This document shows positions 60,593-64,000 of a DNA stretch of 64,000 nt, piece after piece. The number at the start of each line of letters is the position of its first letter. Within the stretch, counting starts at the first letter, position 1. The position numbers and the translations under genes are program-made. A model generated the notes under the pieces. That model did no database searches. It was not told where the DNA came from and saw only the letters and a list, made by a program, of their open reading frames with translations. Source of the stretch: Manihot esculenta (taxonomy: Eukaryota; Streptophyta; Magnoliopsida; Malpighiales; Euphorbiaceae); assembly GCF_001659605.2 (NCBI RefSeq), contig NC_035161.2, positions 30,675,691-30,739,690 of the forward strand. The letters are read 5' to 3'.

Positions 60593-62034
60593 CTCTTCAC
60601 GAATCATGTGTAGAATAGGCGCACTCCTCTTTGGAATTCCTCCACCCTGAAATTCAAAGCAGATCAAACATGTTAATGGAAGCAATCCTTTATATAGAAA
60701 AAGACCTTTTGGTAGATCTAATGGATAACAGTATATTAACAATAGAATTGGGTGCAGGGAGAGTGGGGCTAAACTAAGGCACTATAAAATGGTTAAATGG
60801 CATACCTGACCATACTGAAAATTTCGTTTCAATGCCTCATCCAAATGCTGCTCATCTCTATATCGGTATCTTGTAACATCACACTTGACCTAATTAGAAC
60901 TATAGTAAGTCATTCCATCGATGGAAGTCCAGAAGCATAGCAAGCATACTACCATACATGTGGTAATGTTTCCTCATACTACGACTATCACTGTAATGCC
61001 ACACATATGACCTCAGATAGTACCACACCTACTCACCACAGAAAGTCTACCATCACCATTGATACCCAACTATAAAACCACCATCATGCCACCACTATCA
61101 CCTTTATACCACCACCAACACCAGTACTCCATCACTATTAGCACCATAACACCATTATTGGCTGTACCTGTTCATCAGTACTACCACCATAATACATGTG
61201 AATGAATAACTATGTCCCCCGAATATTTACATCTGTCAATGTATAAATTTCATCTACTTTTCTACTTCTCTTAATTCTGCCCCAAAAACAATATCGATTA
61301 ATAATAATGAGTGCAAACGCAAACTGAAGTGCAGATTGAAAAAAGAATTTGGCCAGTAAAAGGCCCTATCCTTGGAAATGTTACTCAATTTCCACATTTC
61401 ATCTCTTTATTTAATAATTTGGAAAATTTACTACTTAGTCCCTATATTATAAAAAAACTCATTAGTTGGTCCTCAATTTTAAAAAGTACATTAAAATATA
61501 TTTGAAAAGTATATTAAAATATATTTGAAATTTTAAAAAATCTACTAGTTAGTCATTTGTTTAGTTTAAACCATTAGATGTTTTATTATTTAGTCCCTGA
61601 GCTTTGAAAAACACTCATGATTTGATCTCTTAATTTTATAAAAAGCTTACTAATTAGTCCGTTTGTGTTGAGGACATTTTAAACGTTTTTACAATAATTA
61701 ACCGCTAAAATTAACGGAATAACTAATTAGTAAATTTTTTAAAACTTCATGCACGTTTTAATGTATTTTTAAAACCAATGGATTAACTAATGAGTTCCAT
61801 TATAACACAAGAATCAAATAGTAATTTTCCCTTTAATAATTCAAAATTGGTTCAGCATAACCTATGATCACAAAATCTTGAGTCAAATTACTAACTAAGG
61901 AATCCAAATACTCCGAATCAAATTAATCAAGAAAGGCCAATACCTGTTTAAGGATTGGAGTGGCACTTGTTTCCCTTAACATTAGAGCATCAGAATAAGT
62001 AAGGCATGGTGTACTGGCTTCAGTTCTGCATGCT
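60593..62034 (-). CDS. Unrecognised multi-exon gene, partial (three internal exons)
   Basis: Three minus-strand exons join without breaking frame: 61944-62034 (entered in phase 2), 60806-60889 (28 codons) and 60593-60646 (18 codons), each with an AG acceptor and a GTATG or GTATTG donor. The joined peptide contains CRTEASTPCLTYSDALMLRE, VTRYRYRDEQHLDEALKRNF and GGGIPKRSAPILHMIREE. Composition is protein-like and the exons stay open across three junctions, which is unlikely by chance. The 5' part must lie above 62034, probably beyond the window. An AG|TAA at about 60090 might supply a stop right after the last exon; otherwise more exons follow. I do not recognise the family. Confidence 0.6.
60950..61190. 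repeat. ACC/CCA-rich degenerate triplet tract in an intron
   Basis: About 240 bp of loosely repeated ACCA, CACC and CATCA units (for example CACCACCAACACCAGTACTC), almost free of G on the plus strand. It resembles a decayed trinucleotide microsatellite. It lies in the intron between two exons of the unrecognised gene. Confidence 0.7.
61420..61831. mobile_element. MULE-type MITE in the intron of the right-hand gene
   Basis: The left end (GGAAAATTTACTACTTAGTC ... AACTCATTAGTTGGTCC ... AAAAAGTACATTAAAA) is mirrored by the reverse complement of the right end (GGAAAATTACTATTTGATTC ... AACTCATTAGTTAATCC ... AAAAATACATTAAAA) over about 75 bp. Both sides carry TTTAATAATT: 61410-61419 and 61832-61841, a 9-10 bp target duplication as Mutator-like elements make. 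A 22-bp tandem repeat lies inside near 61485-61530. Confidence 0.85.
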
Positions 62035-64000
62035 CTACCAGTCAAAGGAAAAGAAAAATTACATTGCTGCCAGTGTAATTAGAATAAAGCAGTTAATGAT
62101 CTAATTCAACATTTTACATATGGTTTTAAATCCAAATAGAAATGGAAGCTAGCAGAAAAATATCAAACCAGAATACTAGACAAGCAAAAATACATATCAA
62201 ATCAAGGAAATAGACGAAAATAGACATGCATTCAGTGTCACACTAACTGACAACTTATTATTTTATACAACCACACCATCTCATGTAATCTAGTTCCGCT
62301 AAAACTAAGATAAAATTATGGATACCATTTTAACGTGTACTTAAACTATGAGAACGCTGAAAATTCGAAGAGTTGCAGCAAGTTCATGGAAAAAACTAAA
62401 ACAAGTTGGTAATCAGATCCCTTGTTAATGCACATTAGTATACATATATGATTCAGCAAACACATTAATGTCATATTATATTCAAAAAAGAAAAGGAAAA
62501 AGCAAAGTTACACGACATTTTTTCAAGTAATGGACAAAATCCTAATAGCAAGGAAGAAAGACATATTAACCTTCACAGCTATGTATACCAATAATTGCAA
62601 TAGGAAAGCAACATATTAGCATTAATAGTGACCATTCAGATCCTGGGAGGACATCAAACCCTTGTTTGGTTCAAATAGCCTACTTGCTAGGAGGTTAACT
62701 TCCTAAAATATAATTTAACCAAGTTAGGGAAAGTAACTTGCTTTCCTGTAATAGAGGATGTAAGACATTTGACTACAGAAAGACAAGAAAGATGGAATTA
62801 AACAAGCAAAATTTAGTATTTATTGGGAACCTAAAAGTTCCTAAGTTGAAATAACCCCAAAGAGGATGTTTGATTTACCCTTTTCTTCTAGCTAAAAGCA
62901 GATCAGCTCACAAACAGTCAATTTAAATGTTTGGTAACCTCCTTAAAAAGGAAGTTGAGAGCTAATAGGTAACCGAGTAGCTGTCTTTTTTATCCACTCT
63001 AATTTTAGAGCTTTTTTTCATTAAGCTGTAGCTAATGAGACTTTATCTTTTATTTTGATCATATTATCCTTTTTGTGTTTGTTACTTATAAAATTTTCAT
63101 ATTAACATAAATTTTAGTATATATTAATAGATTATTTATACTTACAAAATAAGTATTAATATTATAAAATACCTATATTCTATATTATTTTTTTTATCTT
63201 TATATAATAAAAATGCAAAAATACATAAAAAGTAAATTTTATTTCGTGAACAATTATAATATTAAATCTTATATATATTATATGACAAATTATTAATTTT
63301 ATGTGTACTTTAATAATAAATAAATTATATGATATATAACTTTATTCATCATTTTACATGTAAACAATAACAACAATACATAATTTACCAAATATTTCAG
63401 ATGTTTAAGTTGCAAATAGCAATTGGCTATCAGTTATATCTAACAATTAAACCAAACAGCCTCTAACTAAACAAAGCCAAGTATGGCAAAACCATACGAG
63501 CAGTTCATGCACAATCAGCATTCAATTTAAGAATACTAGGTACCATAAAAAGGTAAAAGAACTCGCAACAGCACTGAAATCCCATAGCCCAGTCTGACAA
63601 CACCAAATGAGACCTGAAAACATCGCACAACAGCATAAGCTTGAATATTGTATAGGAAATAGGGATTTTGATTTAGTAGTTAGTTCAAATTCTGCAGTTT
63701 GATTGACTTAAAATGCCGATCAAATAAACTATCTAAGATTTGGTTGAAGCATATAAAATCACATATATTTTTTTTCTCTTACGTACAAGTTGTAACATCT
63801 ATATATATTTTGAACAAAAAACTTAAGTTGCAATTTTTAATCCATACATAACCTAATTTCATTCCTTCGGGTGAATGAATGGGTACTGGCTAGACTAGAG
63901 GCAAATGATAAACAGCAACCATATTAGCTTTGCAGTCTTTTGTTCTTCAATTTTGATAGAGATAACAATAAAAATGACTCCTAATATATTAGAGAAAAGG
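62035..64000. other. Probable upstream intron or intergenic DNA at the right edge
   Basis: If the right-hand gene extends leftward from beyond the window, this is intron. A minus-strand stretch at about 63545-63620, preceded by TTTTCAG, is open (SFGVVRLGYGISVLLRVLL) but its donor phase does not fit the next exon, so it is not joined. 63040-63420 is AT-rich. Nothing else is seen. Confidence 0.35.

Noticed and set aside
63540..63620. Open minus-strand stretch SFGVVRLGYGISVLLRVLL as an exon of the right-hand gene
   Set aside because: A good acceptor is present, but no donor gives a phase that joins the exon at 62034 without a stop.
1..64000. Complete LTR retrotransposon, organelle DNA insertion, tRNA or rRNA gene, CRISPR array
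   Set aside because: None was recognised by eye; only fragments and MITEs are supported.

Overview
The window looks like nuclear DNA from a eudicot plant. It is AT-rich, its genes are split by GT-AG introns (one GC-AG), and it carries plant-only families: CRWN/NMCP lamina proteins, a DVL/RTFL peptide, allene oxide cyclase, an ascorbate cytochrome b561 and a HAC-type histone acetyltransferase. The spaces between genes hold short MITEs and decayed retroelement pieces. The species cannot be named from this sequence alone.

Layout from left to right. (1) 1-1084 (+): last four exons of a HAC (p300/CBP-like) acetyltransferase with an intact TAZ finger and a degraded ZZ finger. (2) 4003-11629 (-): a complete eight-exon CRWN1/NMCP1-type coiled-coil protein of the nuclear periphery, about 1164 residues. 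(3) 12.1-16.7 kb: AT-rich gene-free DNA. (4) 16758-18732 (+): four-exon cytochrome b561, 232 residues. (5) 19.8-20.2 kb (+): broken RNase H-like retroelement fragment. (6) 20840-23785 (+): four-exon proteasome maturation factor UMP1, 141 residues, with a MULE-type MITE in intron 2. (7) 23.8-28.2 kb: gene-poor. (8) 28244-28390 (-): intronless 48-residue DVL/RTFL peptide gene with a good TATA box. (9) 28.6-38.6 kb: AT-rich, with dispersed repeats and a possible SINE-like hairpin segment. (10) 40054-41444 (+): three-exon allene oxide cyclase with a TATA box and three upstream CACGTG motifs. (11) 43875-48288 (+): five-exon uncharacterised protein of 465 residues. (12) 48.3-53.6 kb: repeats and possible retroelement remains. 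(13) 53586-57029 (+): five-exon uncharacterised basic protein of 316 residues. (14) 58.3-59.4 kb: about 1.1 kb element with imperfect inverted ends. (15) 60593-62034 (-): three phase-matched internal exons of an unrecognised gene, with a second MULE-type MITE in an intron.

The genes are independent eukaryotic transcription units, not an operon. Their roles are chromatin acetylation, nuclear lamina, transmembrane redox, proteasome assembly, peptide growth regulation and jasmonate synthesis. I see no CRISPR, virus or gene cluster. The least expected items are the degraded ZZ finger in the HAC gene, the GC-AG intron in CRWN1, the DVL gene, the two MITEs with matching target duplications, and the unidentified gene on the right. 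All exon borders were inferred by eye from splice consensus and reading phase; family names rest on recognised protein similarity, not on a database search.
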